Assembly: GCA_034433695.1 (NCBI GenBank)
Contig: DAOUAK010000080.1
Span: forward strand, 1-20,213
DNA length: 20,213 nucleotides
Direction of reading: 5' to 3'
From: JASFBA01 sp034433695
GTDB lineage: Bacteria > Chloroflexota > Chloroflexia > DTKN01
In this document: in pieces, positions 1 to 6,856 of the stretch
Layout of the letters: each line of letters begins with the position of its first letter
How positions within the stretch are numbered: position 1 is the first letter of the stretch
Notes under the pieces: generated by a model
What the model saw: only the letters and a program-made list of their open reading frames with translations
What the model was told of the DNA's origin: nothing
The model's database searches: none
Position numbers and translations under genes: made by a program

Positions 1-644
1 ACTCTTCGGTCAACCACATGGGCTATGTGGTGCTGGGGGTCGCCATCGCCGCCATCAGCGGGGCGCAACTGACCACCAAGGCCATCGCCCTGAGCGGAGC
101 GGTCCTGCAGATGTTCAACCACGGCATCATCACCGGGGGGTTGTTCTTCCTGGTGGGCGTGATCTACGAGCGGGTGCATACCCGAGACCTGCACATCTAC
201 GGGGGATTGCGGAGGCTGGTGCCGGTCTATGCCGGGGTCTGGGGGGTGACCTCCTTTGCCTCGCTGGGACTGCCCGGCCTGGCCGGCTTTGTGAGCGAGT
301 TTATGGTCTTCCGCGGGGCCTTTGGGGCGGCCCTGGAGGTGAGCAGCGCCCAGTTCCGGTTGCTCAGCCCGCTGGCGGTGCTCATCCTGGTGGCCGTGTC
401 TACCCTGGGCATCGTCTTCACCGCCGCCTTTATGCTCTGGACCATCCAGCGGATGCTCTTTGGCACGGCCAAAGAAAAGTTCCAGGACCTTTATGACTCC
501 CGACACCTGTTCGACATGGACTTGCGGGAAATTCTTACCATGGCGCCGCTCCTTCTCTTTATGGTGCTCGTGGGGGTCTATCCCGGTGTGCTTGTGGATA
601 TGATCAACCGGGCGGCGACGGCGCTCTTGAGTCTGCTGGGCTAG
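1..644 (+). CDS. nuoM: NADH-quinone oxidoreductase subunit M, 3' part
   Basis: This is the C-terminal 213 residues of a proton-pumping antiporter-like membrane subunit of respiratory complex I; the 5' end lies outside the window and the frame begins at base 3. The visible start SSVNHMGYVVLG and the later segments FNHGIITGGLFFLVG and SLGLPGLAGFVSEF are characteristic of NuoM (proton-conducting transporter family, Pfam Proton_antipo_M), with several hydrophobic helices following. The stop TAG is at 642-644. nuoN starts 19 bases downstream, in the usual M-N order at the end of a nuo operon. The family is certain; assignment to M rather than L rests on the motif wording and the neighbour. Confidence 0.93.
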   Translation, partial: SSVNHMGYVVLGVAIAAISGAQLTTKAIALSGAVLQMFNHGIITGGLFFLVGVIYERVHTRDLHIYGGLRRLVPVYAGVWGVTSFASLGLPGLAGFVSEFMVFRGAFGAALEVSSAQFRLLSPLAVLILVAVSTLGIVFTAAFMLWTIQRMLFGTAKEKFQDLYDSRHLFDMDLREILTMAPLLLFMVLVGVYPGVLVDMINRAATALLSLLG

Positions 645-663
645 GATGGCAAGGAGGTAGCCC

Positions 664-2250
664 TTGGCCGATGGGATCGAACTGCTCCTTTTCCTTCCGG
701 AAATGCTCCTGGCCCTTCTGGGGCTCCTGATCCTGGGGCTGGACCTCTTCTACCTGCGGAAGCGGGCCGACGGGGCGGCGCGGAGCAACTTCCTGGGCTA
801 CTTCACGCTCGTTTCGCTCGTGGTGGTGTCGCTGGCCGGCTATGTGTGGGGGCCGCGCTCGTTCCTCATCGGCCTGAAGCCGCTGGAGGGAACCTTTGCC
901 CGCATCCTGAGCCTTTTGCAGTCCGGAGGGCCGGTCTTTGGCGGCATCTTTCGGGTGGACGGCATCACCCAGTTCTTCCGGGTGATCTTTCTCCTGGTGG
1001 CGGCACTGGTGCTCCTTCTTTCGCTGGATCGGAGGTGGGGTGAGCACGAGGGGGAGTACTATGCCTTGCTGGTCTTTGGCGTCCTGGGGATGAGCCTGAT
1101 GGTGGGGTCCGCCGAACTTATCACCATCTATGTGGCCCTGGAACTCACGAGCATCTCGCTCTACCTCCTCACGGCTTTTGACTTCGGCCGGCGCTCGCTG
1201 GAGGCCGGCCTGAAGTACTTTCTCTTCGGGGCTTTTTCCTCGGCCATTCTGCTCTACGGCATGAGCCTGGTCTATGGCTTTGCCGGCACGACGACGCTGG
1301 AAGGGGTGGCCCGGGCCGTTGGAGAGTGGGGTGGGCTTCCGGGGCTTCTGAGCCCGGCCGGCCGTGGCCTCCTTTTGGGCCTGGTTTTCCTGGTGGCCGG
1401 CTTCGGCTTCAAACTCGCCCTGGTGCCCTTCCACGCCTGGACCCCCGACGTCTACGAGGGTGCCCCCACCCCGATCACCGCCTTTATCTCCACCGGGTCG
1501 AAGGCGGCCAGTTTCGTGGTGGTTGCCCGTGTCCTCCAGCAGTTTCTGGGAGCGGCGGCCGGGGAGGTCCGGTGGGAGGCCTGGCGAGAGTGGGGCTGGA
1601 GCGGGCTGCTGGCCCTTCTGGCCATGGTCACCTTCACCGCCGCCAACCTGATGGCGCTGCCGCAGAAGAACGTCAAACGCCTGCTGGCCTACTCGAGCAT
1701 TGCCCACGCCGGCTACATGCTCATCGGTGTCCTCCTGAACTCGCGCACCGGTGCAGAGGCCCTCTTCTACTACCTCCTGGCCTATGTGCTTACGAACGTC
1801 GGCGCCTTTGCCGCCGTCGTTGCCGTCGGCCGGGCCGTAGGCGGGGAGGAACTTCAGCACTTTGCCGGGCTGAGCAAACGTTCCCTGCCCCTGGCCGGCG
1901 CGCTGACCATCCTTCTCCTTTCTCTAGGGGGGCTCCCGCCGTTGGCCGGATTTTTCGCCAAATTCTGGCTCTTCTGGGCCACCTTCGAGGAGGGGCTGGT
2001 CTGGCTTGCCGTGGTCGCGCTGGTCAATACCGTCATCGCCTTCTACTACTACCTGCGCGTGCTCAAGGCGGTCTGGTTCGAGGCGCCGGCCGAGGATACG
2101 CCGGTGCGGGTCAGCGAGGCCGTCTCGGTGGCGCTGGCGGTGACCACGGGCCTGGTCATCTTCCTGGGAGTGATGGCCCAGTGGGGGTTGGGATTCGTGA
2201 GCGGGGCGGCAGGAACGCTCTTCCCGCGCGCCTTTTTCCCCGGGGGATAA
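664..2250 (+). CDS. nuoN: NADH-quinone oxidoreductase subunit N
   Basis: A 528-residue membrane subunit of complex I that, with L and M, forms the proton-translocating arm. The whole length is hydrophobic helices. The antiporter core is clear: ELTSISLYLLTAFDF near residue 160, FKLALVPFHAWTPDVYEGAP with the conserved membrane lysine at residue 250, and NVKRLLAYSSIAHAGY with Lys338, then SLGGLPPLAGFFAKF. The start is a TTG at 664, chosen because AAGGAGGT at 651-658 sits 5 bases upstream and no better-placed ATG precedes the first helix. Length is slightly above the usual 480-500 residues. It is the last gene of the operon: hairpins and a lower-GC island follow. Confidence 0.95.
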   Translation: MADGIELLLFLPEMLLALLGLLILGLDLFYLRKRADGAARSNFLGYFTLVSLVVVSLAGYVWGPRSFLIGLKPLEGTFARILSLLQSGGPVFGGIFRVDGITQFFRVIFLLVAALVLLLSLDRRWGEHEGEYYALLVFGVLGMSLMVGSAELITIYVALELTSISLYLLTAFDFGRRSLEAGLKYFLFGAFSSAILLYGMSLVYGFAGTTTLEGVARAVGEWGGLPGLLSPAGRGLLLGLVFLVAGFGFKLALVPFHAWTPDVYEGAPTPITAFISTGSKAASFVVVARVLQQFLGAAAGEVRWEAWREWGWSGLLALLAMVTFTAANLMALPQKNVKRLLAYSSIAHAGYMLIGVLLNSRTGAEALFYYLLAYVLTNVGAFAAVVAVGRAVGGEELQHFAGLSKRSLPLAGALTILLLSLGGLPPLAGFFAKFWLFWATFEEGLVWLAVVALVNTVIAFYYYLRVLKAVWFEAPAEDTPVRVSEAVSVALAVTTGLVIFLGVMAQWGLGFVSGAAGTLFPRAFFPGG

Positions 2251-2322
2251 CCGGGTCTCGGCTGTGGCTTACCGGGCTCTCCGGTGAAAGCCTGCGGCCT
2301 TTCAACCGTAGGGGTGTCTTGA

Positions 2323-2346
2323 ACGGGCGAGGTGTGCCTTGCCCGT
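2323..2346 (+). terminator. Hairpin, possible end of the nuo operon transcript
   Basis: A ten-pair stem (ACGGGCGAGG with CCTTGCCCGT, one G-T pair) closes a TGTG tetraloop, about 70 bases after the nuoN stop. It is the strongest hairpin in the gap. No T-tract follows, so it is not a classical intrinsic terminator; it may be a 3'-end processing or stabilising structure. Confidence 0.4.
2333..2345 (+). repeat. 13-bp direct repeat, left copy
   Basis: TGTGCCTTGCCCG occurs here and identically at 3528-3540. The copies bracket almost all of the low-GC island. The left copy forms the loop and 3' arm of the post-nuoN hairpin. A chance match of this length within about 1.4 kb is unlikely but not excluded. 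Confidence 0.5.
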
Positions 2347-2424
2347 AGTTAGAGCCTATCCGAAAACTCGCAGGCCCGTGCTGGCTTTTGCGGCAGGTTG
2401 GACGTAGATATATCCCTTCATTCG

Positions 2425-2433
2425 TGTTATAAT
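2425..2433 (+). promoter_or_regulatory. Extended -10 promoter candidate
   Basis: TGTTATAAT is a perfect -10 hexamer preceded by the TGn extended -10 motif. No good -35 lies at the right distance (TTGGAC at 2398-2403 is 24 bases away), which extended -10 promoters tolerate. It could drive the nucleotidyltransferase gene about 150 bases downstream. Confidence 0.4.
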
Positions 2434-2529
2434 GTTATTAAGCTTGGGGTTACATTTTATTTCAAAACATAACAAGGGTTATTCCTGAGGGTATTTCTAT
2501 CTTCTGGAAAGAGCAGATTGTGGAATCCG

Positions 2530-2535
2530 TATAAT
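2530..2535 (+). promoter_or_regulatory. Second TATAAT box close to the nucleotidyltransferase gene
   Basis: A perfect -10 hexamer that would give a leader of about 40 bases before the ATG at 2582. No recognisable -35 is present. In AT-rich DNA this can arise by chance. Confidence 0.3.
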
Positions 2536-2581
2536 CCATAGGGGGCAGCCTGCATCGGTGAGTGAAGTCAGAGGACGTGAG

Positions 2582-2920
2582 ATGAGGAATCTGGTAGAAA
2601 CGCTTCCGATGGAGGAGATTGCCGAATTCTGCCGGCGCTGGAAGATTCAAGAAATGGCGGTATTTGGCTCTGTATTACGCGCGGATTTTGATTCAGAGAG
2701 CGATATTGATGTTATCGTGACGTTTGATGACGACGCCGAGTGGAGTTTGCTGGATCATATCCGAATGCAGCAGGAACTCCAGGCTGTTCTTCAGCGGGAT
2801 GTTGACCTGGTGACGAGGCGCGCCGTTGAACGGAGTCAGAACTGGATATGGCGCAGGGAGATTTTGAGCACGGCTTCTATCATCTTTTCCAGGGACAAGG
2901 CTTCTTATGGGACGAGATGA
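2582..2920 (+). CDS. MNT-type nucleotidyltransferase (MntA-like antitoxin)
   Basis: A 112-residue minimal nucleotidyltransferase. The diagnostic motif is FGSVLRADFDSESDIDVIV, with Gly29-Ser30 and the metal-binding Asp41 and Asp43; VDLV with Asp76 supplies the third acidic residue. Proteins of this family (MntA) transfer AMP to, and so neutralise, a HEPN RNase toxin (HepT) encoded alongside. The ATG at 2582 is chosen because AGAGGA lies six bases upstream; a GTG at 2558 in the same frame lacks a ribosome site. The expected HEPN partner begins inside its 3' end (14-base overlap) but is cut short. Codon use and composition are more AT-rich than in the flanking host genes, which suggests acquisition. 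Confidence 0.85.
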   Translation: MRNLVETLPMEEIAEFCRRWKIQEMAVFGSVLRADFDSESDIDVIVTFDDDAEWSLLDHIRMQQELQAVLQRDVDLVTRRAVERSQNWIWRREILSTASIIFSRDKASYGTR

Positions 2921-3047
2921 AAGCACTTTATGGGATATTGCAAAAGCCGCGCGCGCCATTCTGACAGGAGCGGGATTCAAAAGTGAGCGATTATATTGCA
3001 CAACTGCGAAAGTTCGTACACAACCGTATCTCAATCGCGGAATTTGA
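2907..3047 (+). pseudogene. Truncated HEPN-domain (HepT/DUF86-like) toxin remnant
   Basis: A 46-codon frame starts at ATG 2907, overlapping the nucleotidyltransferase stop by 14 bases as in intact MntA-HepT pairs. Its beginning, MGRDESTLWDIAKAARAIL, matches the way DUF86/HEPN toxins start. The similarity stops after about 20-28 residues; the rest of this frame is the out-of-frame start of the next gene and ends at TGA 3045-3047. The RNase active-site region (RxxxxH, near the C-terminus of HepT) is absent, so this cannot be a working toxin. Family assignment from about 20 residues plus context is good but not certain. Confidence 0.6.
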
Positions 3048-3480
3048 GCAGTGGGTCTATGACGAATCAGGACTTAGGATTTCCTCGGCCATGATTTGTA
3101 CCTGGAAGCAATCTCGCTCAACTACGGTAACGATGGGATGGTTTCTGAGTTTCGCGATAAACTCTGCTCTTGGCTCGATACCAATTATCCGAGAGAGTGC
3201 GACTGCATCACCTGGAAAGACGATGAACAGATTCCTTTAGGATTTGAGACGCCGCCGGGGGTCTTCTCTCATTTCAAGGTCTTGAAGCAACGAACCCCGT
3301 GGCTGGCTCTTGTACAGTGTCCAAGCTGTGGCTCCTACTGGTACGTAGCTACCGATACCGTCGAGGATAGCTACTACCTCTTGCGATTGGCAGCGGAGGA
3401 TGTAAGGAGAATTCTGGAATACGACGACTGGCCTGATAGGTTCGACGGCTTGAAATACGTATGGCGAGACCGGGAATGCC

Positions 3481-3612
3481 GCCCAACACGGCGTGGAGCC
3501 GACGCCCACCCTTGCGCTTTAAACCAATGTGCCTTGCCCGCGCAGGTGTCAGTGATTCAGGCGGGTCTCGCCAGCGGGGGCGGGTGGGCGCGGCTCCCAC
3601 CAACCGTTAGCC
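3481..3612 (+). other. attC-like integron cassette recombination site
   Basis: The 132-bp segment has the layout of an attC site. An R''-like box GCCCAAC (3481-3487), a 5-base spacer, and an L''-like arm at 3493-3511 are mirrored by an arm at 3582-3600, a 5-base spacer, and an R'-like box GTTAGCC (3606-3612). The inner arms pair over about 18 positions with one bulged base on each strand; the outer boxes pair at 5 of 7 positions. A variable loop of 70 bases lies between. GTTAGCC departs from the GTTRRRY consensus at one position. The site follows a small low-GC gene, where a cassette's attC belongs. No integrase is in the window. Confidence 0.55.
3528..3540 (+). repeat. 13-bp direct repeat, right copy
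   Basis: Identical to 2333-2345. This copy lies in the variable loop of the attC-like site, so the pair may reflect either a recombination footprint or two related sites of which the left one is degraded. Confidence 0.5.
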
Positions 3613-3638
3613 CGTTTTGTCTTCCCGCTTGGTTTTAC

Positions 3639-3657
3639 GCGGCAGGGGATTTGCCGC
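3639..3657 (-). terminator. Hairpin downstream of the PD40 gene
   Basis: GCGGCA and TGCCGC form a six-pair stem with a seven-base loop, 25 bases past the stop of the minus-strand PD40 gene. A second inverted repeat (CCGGTCA 3662-3668 with TGACCGG 3686-3692) overlaps that stop. Neither has a T-tract on the minus strand, so termination is only a possibility. Confidence 0.25.
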
Positions 3658-3681
3658 ACAGCCGGTCACCGATTCGTTGGG

Positions 3682-5607
3682 TCACTGACCGGATAGTCCT
3701 TCCTGTTTCCGGCGGGGAAGTCGCCGGGGGGCCGGCGTGCTGTAAGCCTGGAACAGCCCCAGGAGAAAGAGGAGAAGGGTGAAGGGGTCCTGTAGCCGTC
3801 CCATCAGCACTTCCAGGACGCCGGCCGGATCGCGGGTCAGGGGCGCCGCCTGACTGCCGTCCGCGTTCATCAGGTAGATTTCGGCATCCCCATCGCGTTC
3901 CGAGACGAAGGCCAGACGCATGCCGTCCGGCGACCAGGCCGGAGCATCGTCGGCGGCCGGCTCCTTCGTCAGCCGGTCCGGGTTCCCTCCCTCGGTGTTC
4001 ATCCGATAGATTTCGGCGTTGCCGTCGCGTTCCGAGACAAAGGCGATGGCCTCCCCTGTCGGCGACCAGGAAGGATAACGGTCGGCAGCCGGATGGTTCG
4101 TCAGCCGCGATAGGCCGGTGCCGTCGGCGTTTATGGTGTAAATTTCCCAGTTTCCATCGCGCTCGGAGGCAAAGGCCAGGCGCGTGCCGTCCGGCGACCA
4201 GGAGGGATGCACATCGTCTGCCGCGTTTTCCGTCAGACGGAACAGGCCGCTTCCGTCTGCATTCATCACATAAATTTCGGCATTGCCGTCGGAGCGGGAG
4301 ACCAGGGCCAGGTGTGTGCCGTCGGGCGACCAGGCCGGCTCTTCGCCATCGGCCAGGGACGTGGCCAGCCGGGTCACTTCGGTGCCGTCGGCGGCGTTCA
4401 TGGTGTAGAGGTTCCATTGCCCTTCGCGGTCGGACTGAAAGGCCAGTTGTTTCCCGTCGGGGGACCAGGCGGGGGACGTGTCGCTATCGTCGTTGCTGGT
4501 CAGGCGGTTCCCTGTGCTGCCGTCGGCCTGGAGGACGTAGATTTCCCAGTTGCCGTCGCGGTCTGAGGGGAAGGCGATCTTGGTCCCATCGGGGGACCAG
4601 GAAGGGGTACCATCCCAGGCCGGCCGGACGGTAGCGGCGATGGCGACCTGGGTGCCCACGATCATCGCCAGGGTCAGTCCCAGGGCGATCCACTGGAGCA
4701 CCCGGCCGCGTTTCCGGCCGGCCCCCAGCCGCACCGCCTCGGCCACCAGCCAGCCGAAGACAAAGGCCAGGAAGGCCAACCCCATCCCGGAGAAGCGTTC
4801 CGCCAGATACCAGATGACTCCGCCGGCCAGGGCCGCCCCCAGACCGTAGAGGACGGCCGGGCCGACCTGGATGTCCTCGCTTTCGGCCGCGAAGCGGGCT
4901 TCGATCTCATCGGCGCACCTGGGGCAGAGGGCAGCCACCTGTCCCCGACGTGCCGGCAGCAACAGGGCTTCCTCCTCGGTGGTGGGGGATTGGCATCGGA
5001 CGCAGCGCAGCGCCGGCTCCTCTGCGACCGGGGCCTCGCCCGTTTCGGCCGGCTTTTCCTCCTCTTCGGCGGCCCTTTCGGCTTCCTGTTCCTGGGGCTG
5101 TGGACGGGGCGTCGGGCGTGGAGCAGGGGAAGCGTAGGCCATCAGGAGGCCCAGGAGGTAGAGGAGCAGGGAGAAGACATCCTGCAGGCGGCTTGTGAGG
5201 GCGGGGGAGAATCCGGCCGGGTCGGTCGCCGACAGCGCCAGGAGGGTTCCGGCGATGGTCAGGAGGGTCAGGCCGGCGGCGAGCCATTGCAGGGCCCGGC
5301 TGCGCTTGCGGCCGGCTCCCAGAAGCACTACTTCGGCCACCGCCCATCCCACCAGGAGGGCCAGGAAGGGCAGCGATTGGTGGGTCAGATATTCCAGGAC
5401 GAACCAGAGGCCGCCCAGGACGAGGGAGGCGGCCAGCCCATAGGCCGCCGCCCGGCCGATGGGAACCTCCGGAGCCGCCTCAGGAGGCGCAGTCTCCTCG
5501 GGCGTCGCCGGAGGTGGGGCCGGCGGCATTCCCAGCAGGGCCCCACAGGAGCGGCAGACGGTATTTTCTTTCGGGTTACGGCTTCCGCATTGCGGGCAAA
5601 TAGGCAT
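3682..5607 (-). CDS. Zinc-ribbon membrane protein with six PD40 (TolB-like) propeller blades
   Basis: 641 residues. An N-terminal zinc ribbon (Cys4, 7, 18, 21) is followed by a Pro/Ala/Glu linker and a hydrophobic module at about 52-162 with three membrane segments, then a Pro/Glu-rich linker and a second zinc ribbon (Cys202, 205, 228, 231). A second copy of the membrane module starts at about 250, but after its second hydrophobic stretch (about 333) it is interrupted by six PD40 blades with the signature (A/S)WSPDGxxLAFxSxRDGxxEIYxMNxDG. The module's remaining segment (GRLQDPFTLLLFLLGLFQAY) appears only at about 593-632. PD40 repeats form TolB-like beta-propellers; a sensor or scaffold role is inference. 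AGGAGG precedes ATG 5607 by 7 bases. The last blade leads straight into the membrane segment, so the propeller sits in a loop between helices. Confidence 0.88.
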   Translation of the reverse strand: MPICPQCGSRNPKENTVCRSCGALLGMPPAPPPATPEETAPPEAAPEVPIGRAAAYGLAASLVLGGLWFVLEYLTHQSLPFLALLVGWAVAEVVLLGAGRKRSRALQWLAAGLTLLTIAGTLLALSATDPAGFSPALTSRLQDVFSLLLYLLGLLMAYASPAPRPTPRPQPQEQEAERAAEEEEKPAETGEAPVAEEPALRCVRCQSPTTEEEALLLPARRGQVAALCPRCADEIEARFAAESEDIQVGPAVLYGLGAALAGGVIWYLAERFSGMGLAFLAFVFGWLVAEAVRLGAGRKRGRVLQWIALGLTLAMIVGTQVAIAATVRPAWDGTPSWSPDGTKIAFPSDRDGNWEIYVLQADGSTGNRLTSNDDSDTSPAWSPDGKQLAFQSDREGQWNLYTMNAADGTEVTRLATSLADGEEPAWSPDGTHLALVSRSDGNAEIYVMNADGSGLFRLTENAADDVHPSWSPDGTRLAFASERDGNWEIYTINADGTGLSRLTNHPAADRYPSWSPTGEAIAFVSERDGNAEIYRMNTEGGNPDRLTKEPAADDAPAWSPDGMRLAFVSERDGDAEIYLMNADGSQAAPLTRDPAGVLEVLMGRLQDPFTLLLFLLGLFQAYSTPAPRRLPRRKQEGLSGQ

Positions 5608-5657
5608 GATTTTCCTCCTCTACAGGCGACGGGGGTCGGTTTGGTCTCTGAAAAAGT

Positions 5658-5707
5658 GTAGGGTAGGCTTTCCAGCCTGTCCGGGCGGCCAGGAAAGGTC
5701 GTCCTAC
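5658..5707. repeat. REP-like palindromic element
   Basis: This lies in the 116-bp gap between two minus-strand genes. GTAGG (5658) and CCTAC (5703) pair, then after a 5-base internal loop CTTTCC (5668) pairs with GGAAAG (5692). An alternative inner hairpin AGGCT-TTCC-AGCCT sits at 5665-5678. Two competing folds in a short spacer are typical of dispersed REP/BIME-type units. Only one copy is in the window, so repetition cannot be shown here. It may also act as a terminator for the desulfhydrase gene, whose stop is just upstream on that strand. Confidence 0.4.
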
Positions 5708-5723
5708 GCCTGTTTCCGGATGC

Positions 5724-6731
5724 TTACTCGTGTTCCTGTCCTCCTGCCGACCCCAGGGCCTCCCAGTAGGCAAAGAGGGCCGGGATGCCGCCGGTATGGA
5801 GGAAGACGACCGCTTCCCCCTTTTTCCATCGGCCTCGGCGGGCCTGGTCCAGGAGGCCGGCCATCGCCTTGCCCGTGTAGACCGGGTCCAGGAGGATTCC
5901 CTCCAGGGAGGCCACCCGGCGGATGGTTTCCGTCGTGGTCGAGTCCAGCCGGCCGTAGCCGGGGCCGGCGTAGCCGTCCAGGACGATCACTTCGTCCTCG
6001 GGGATGGGCGCAACTCCCAGAAGTTCTGCCCCCTCGGAAGCCAGGCGGGCCACCGTGTGGGTGAGGTTTGCCGCCGGCTCCCCCACGCTGATACCCACCA
6101 CCTCCCAGGGCAGGTGATCGAGGGCACGGCCCAGCACCAGGCCGGCCTGGGTGCCGCAGGAACTGGTGGCGCAGACCACGGCCCGGGGCGATAGCCCTTT
6201 TTCTTCCGCCTGTCGGGCCAGTTCCCGGGCGGCCAGGGCGTAGCCTAGCGTCCCCAGGGCGTTACTTCCGCCGAGTGGGATGACATAGGGCCGGCGGCCG
6301 GCGGCGCGGAGTTCTTCGGCCACCCGTTCCAGAAGGGCTACCCCATTTTCCCGCTTTTCCCAGGAGAAGAGGCGCACCTCGGCTCCCAGGAGATCGTCCA
6401 GGAGAAGGTTACCCTGTCCCCGGCCGATGAAGGGGCCGTCCAGCACCAGGACCGTCCGCAGTCCCAGGGAAGCCGCCGCAGCGGCGGTCAACCGGGCGTG
6501 GTTGGACTGGGCCGCCCCGATGGTGACCACTGTGTCGGCCCCCTGATCCAGGGCCTCGCGCAGCAGGAACTCGAGTTTCCGCAGTTTATTCCCCCCCAGG
6601 GCCAGGCGGGTCAGGTCATCCCGTTTACACCAGACCTGAAGGCCTACTTCGGCGCTCAGGCGGGGCAGAAGGTGAAGCGGCGTCGGCTCCAGGACGAGCG
6701 GGACACGGGGGATATTTTCCAGGGCACGCAT
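5724..6731 (-). CDS. PLP-dependent D-cysteine desulfhydrase / ACC deaminase family enzyme
   Basis: 335 residues, the usual length for this fold-type II PLP family, which includes DcyD (D-cysteine to pyruvate, sulfide and ammonia) and 1-aminocyclopropane-1-carboxylate deaminase. Seen: PTPLHLLPRLS near the start, WCKRDDLT, GGNKLRKLEF with the PLP-binding Lys49, AAQSNHARLTAAAAA (the Asn-His that stacks on or near the cofactor), a phosphate-binding loop SSCGTQAGL, and a C-terminal LHTGGIPALFAY. Wording is closest to the D-cysteine desulfhydrase branch, but substrate cannot be fixed from sequence. ATG 6731 is chosen because GGAGGAA sits just upstream and a promoter covers the longer in-frame extension. 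It is divergent from the transaldolase operon. Confidence 0.88.
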   Translation of the reverse strand: MRALENIPRVPLVLEPTPLHLLPRLSAEVGLQVWCKRDDLTRLALGGNKLRKLEFLLREALDQGADTVVTIGAAQSNHARLTAAAAASLGLRTVLVLDGPFIGRGQGNLLLDDLLGAEVRLFSWEKRENGVALLERVAEELRAAGRRPYVIPLGGSNALGTLGYALAARELARQAEEKGLSPRAVVCATSSCGTQAGLVLGRALDHLPWEVVGISVGEPAANLTHTVARLASEGAELLGVAPIPEDEVIVLDGYAGPGYGRLDSTTTETIRRVASLEGILLDPVYTGKAMAGLLDQARRGRWKKGEAVVFLHTGGIPALFAYWEALGSAGGQEHE

Positions 6732-6756
6732 ACCGTTTCCTCCGTATACAAAACCC

Positions 6757-6785
6757 ATCATACCACAGGTGGGCCGTTTTGACAA
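6757..6785 (-). promoter_or_regulatory. Sigma70-like promoter of the desulfhydrase gene
   Basis: On the minus strand, TTGTCA (6780-6785) and TATGAT (6757-6762) are separated by exactly 17 bases. Transcription would start about 20 bases before the chosen ATG at 6731, which rules out the longer in-frame start at 6803. Confidence 0.65.
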
Positions 6786-6790
6786 ATGGC

Positions 6791-6819
6791 TCGACAATTG
6801 CACTGACCTGTGTTACAAT
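6791..6819 (+). promoter_or_regulatory. Sigma70-like promoter of the transaldolase-glpX operon
   Basis: TCGACA (6791-6796) and TACAAT (6814-6819) are 17 bases apart, each one mismatch from consensus. A better -35, TTGACA at 6779-6784, is too far from this -10. The -35 boxes of the two divergent promoters are five bases apart. Confidence 0.55.
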
Positions 6820-6856
6820 ACCCCCGACCTTTCAGAGCGCTCCCAAGGAGGTTCAG

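Larger units (their letters stand above)
2251..2581. other. Intergenic region after nuoN: hairpins and start of a low-GC island
   Basis: No gene is supported here. The first 100 bases hold consecutive inverted repeats (2271-2285, ACCGG/CCGGT with a 5-base loop; 2323-2346, described separately). At 2351 the sequence GAGCCTATCCGAAAAC resembles the terminal repeats of some IS elements, but no partner end or transposase is present. From about 2404 the composition falls sharply: 2461-2520 contains only 22 G/C of 60, against 43 of 60 at 7261-7320. Two TATAAT boxes lie in this AT-rich part. The change of composition marks the left edge of the accessory island. Confidence 0.6.
2983..3782 (+). pseudogene. 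Frameshifted hypothetical gene with a CPxCG motif
   Basis: The first part starts at GTG 2983 (AGGAG 12 bases upstream) and reads MSDYIAQLRKFVHNRISIAEFEQWVYDE up to about 3074. The meaningful sequence then continues one frame over: DFLGHDLYLEAISLNYG, then FRDKLCSWLDTNY, LALVQCPSCGSYWYVATD and LLRLAAEDVRRILEYDDWP. Adding one G to the GG at about 3077-3078 would join the two halves, so a single-base deletion is likely. Convincing protein ends near 3480; the frame then runs without a stop through the attC-like site to 3782 and overlaps the opposite gene by about 100 bases, so the natural C-terminus also seems lost. I recognise this as a recurring hypothetical family without known function. The CPSCG pair could be half of a zinc site. 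Confidence 0.6.

Noticed and set aside
604..1860. 418-codon open frame on the minus strand opposite nuoN
   Set aside because: Antisense shadow of a clear membrane subunit; its translation is charged low-complexity sequence.
2351..2366. IS-end-like sequence GAGCCTATCCGAAAAC
   Set aside because: No matching inverted partner, target duplication or transposase in the window; resemblance alone is not enough.
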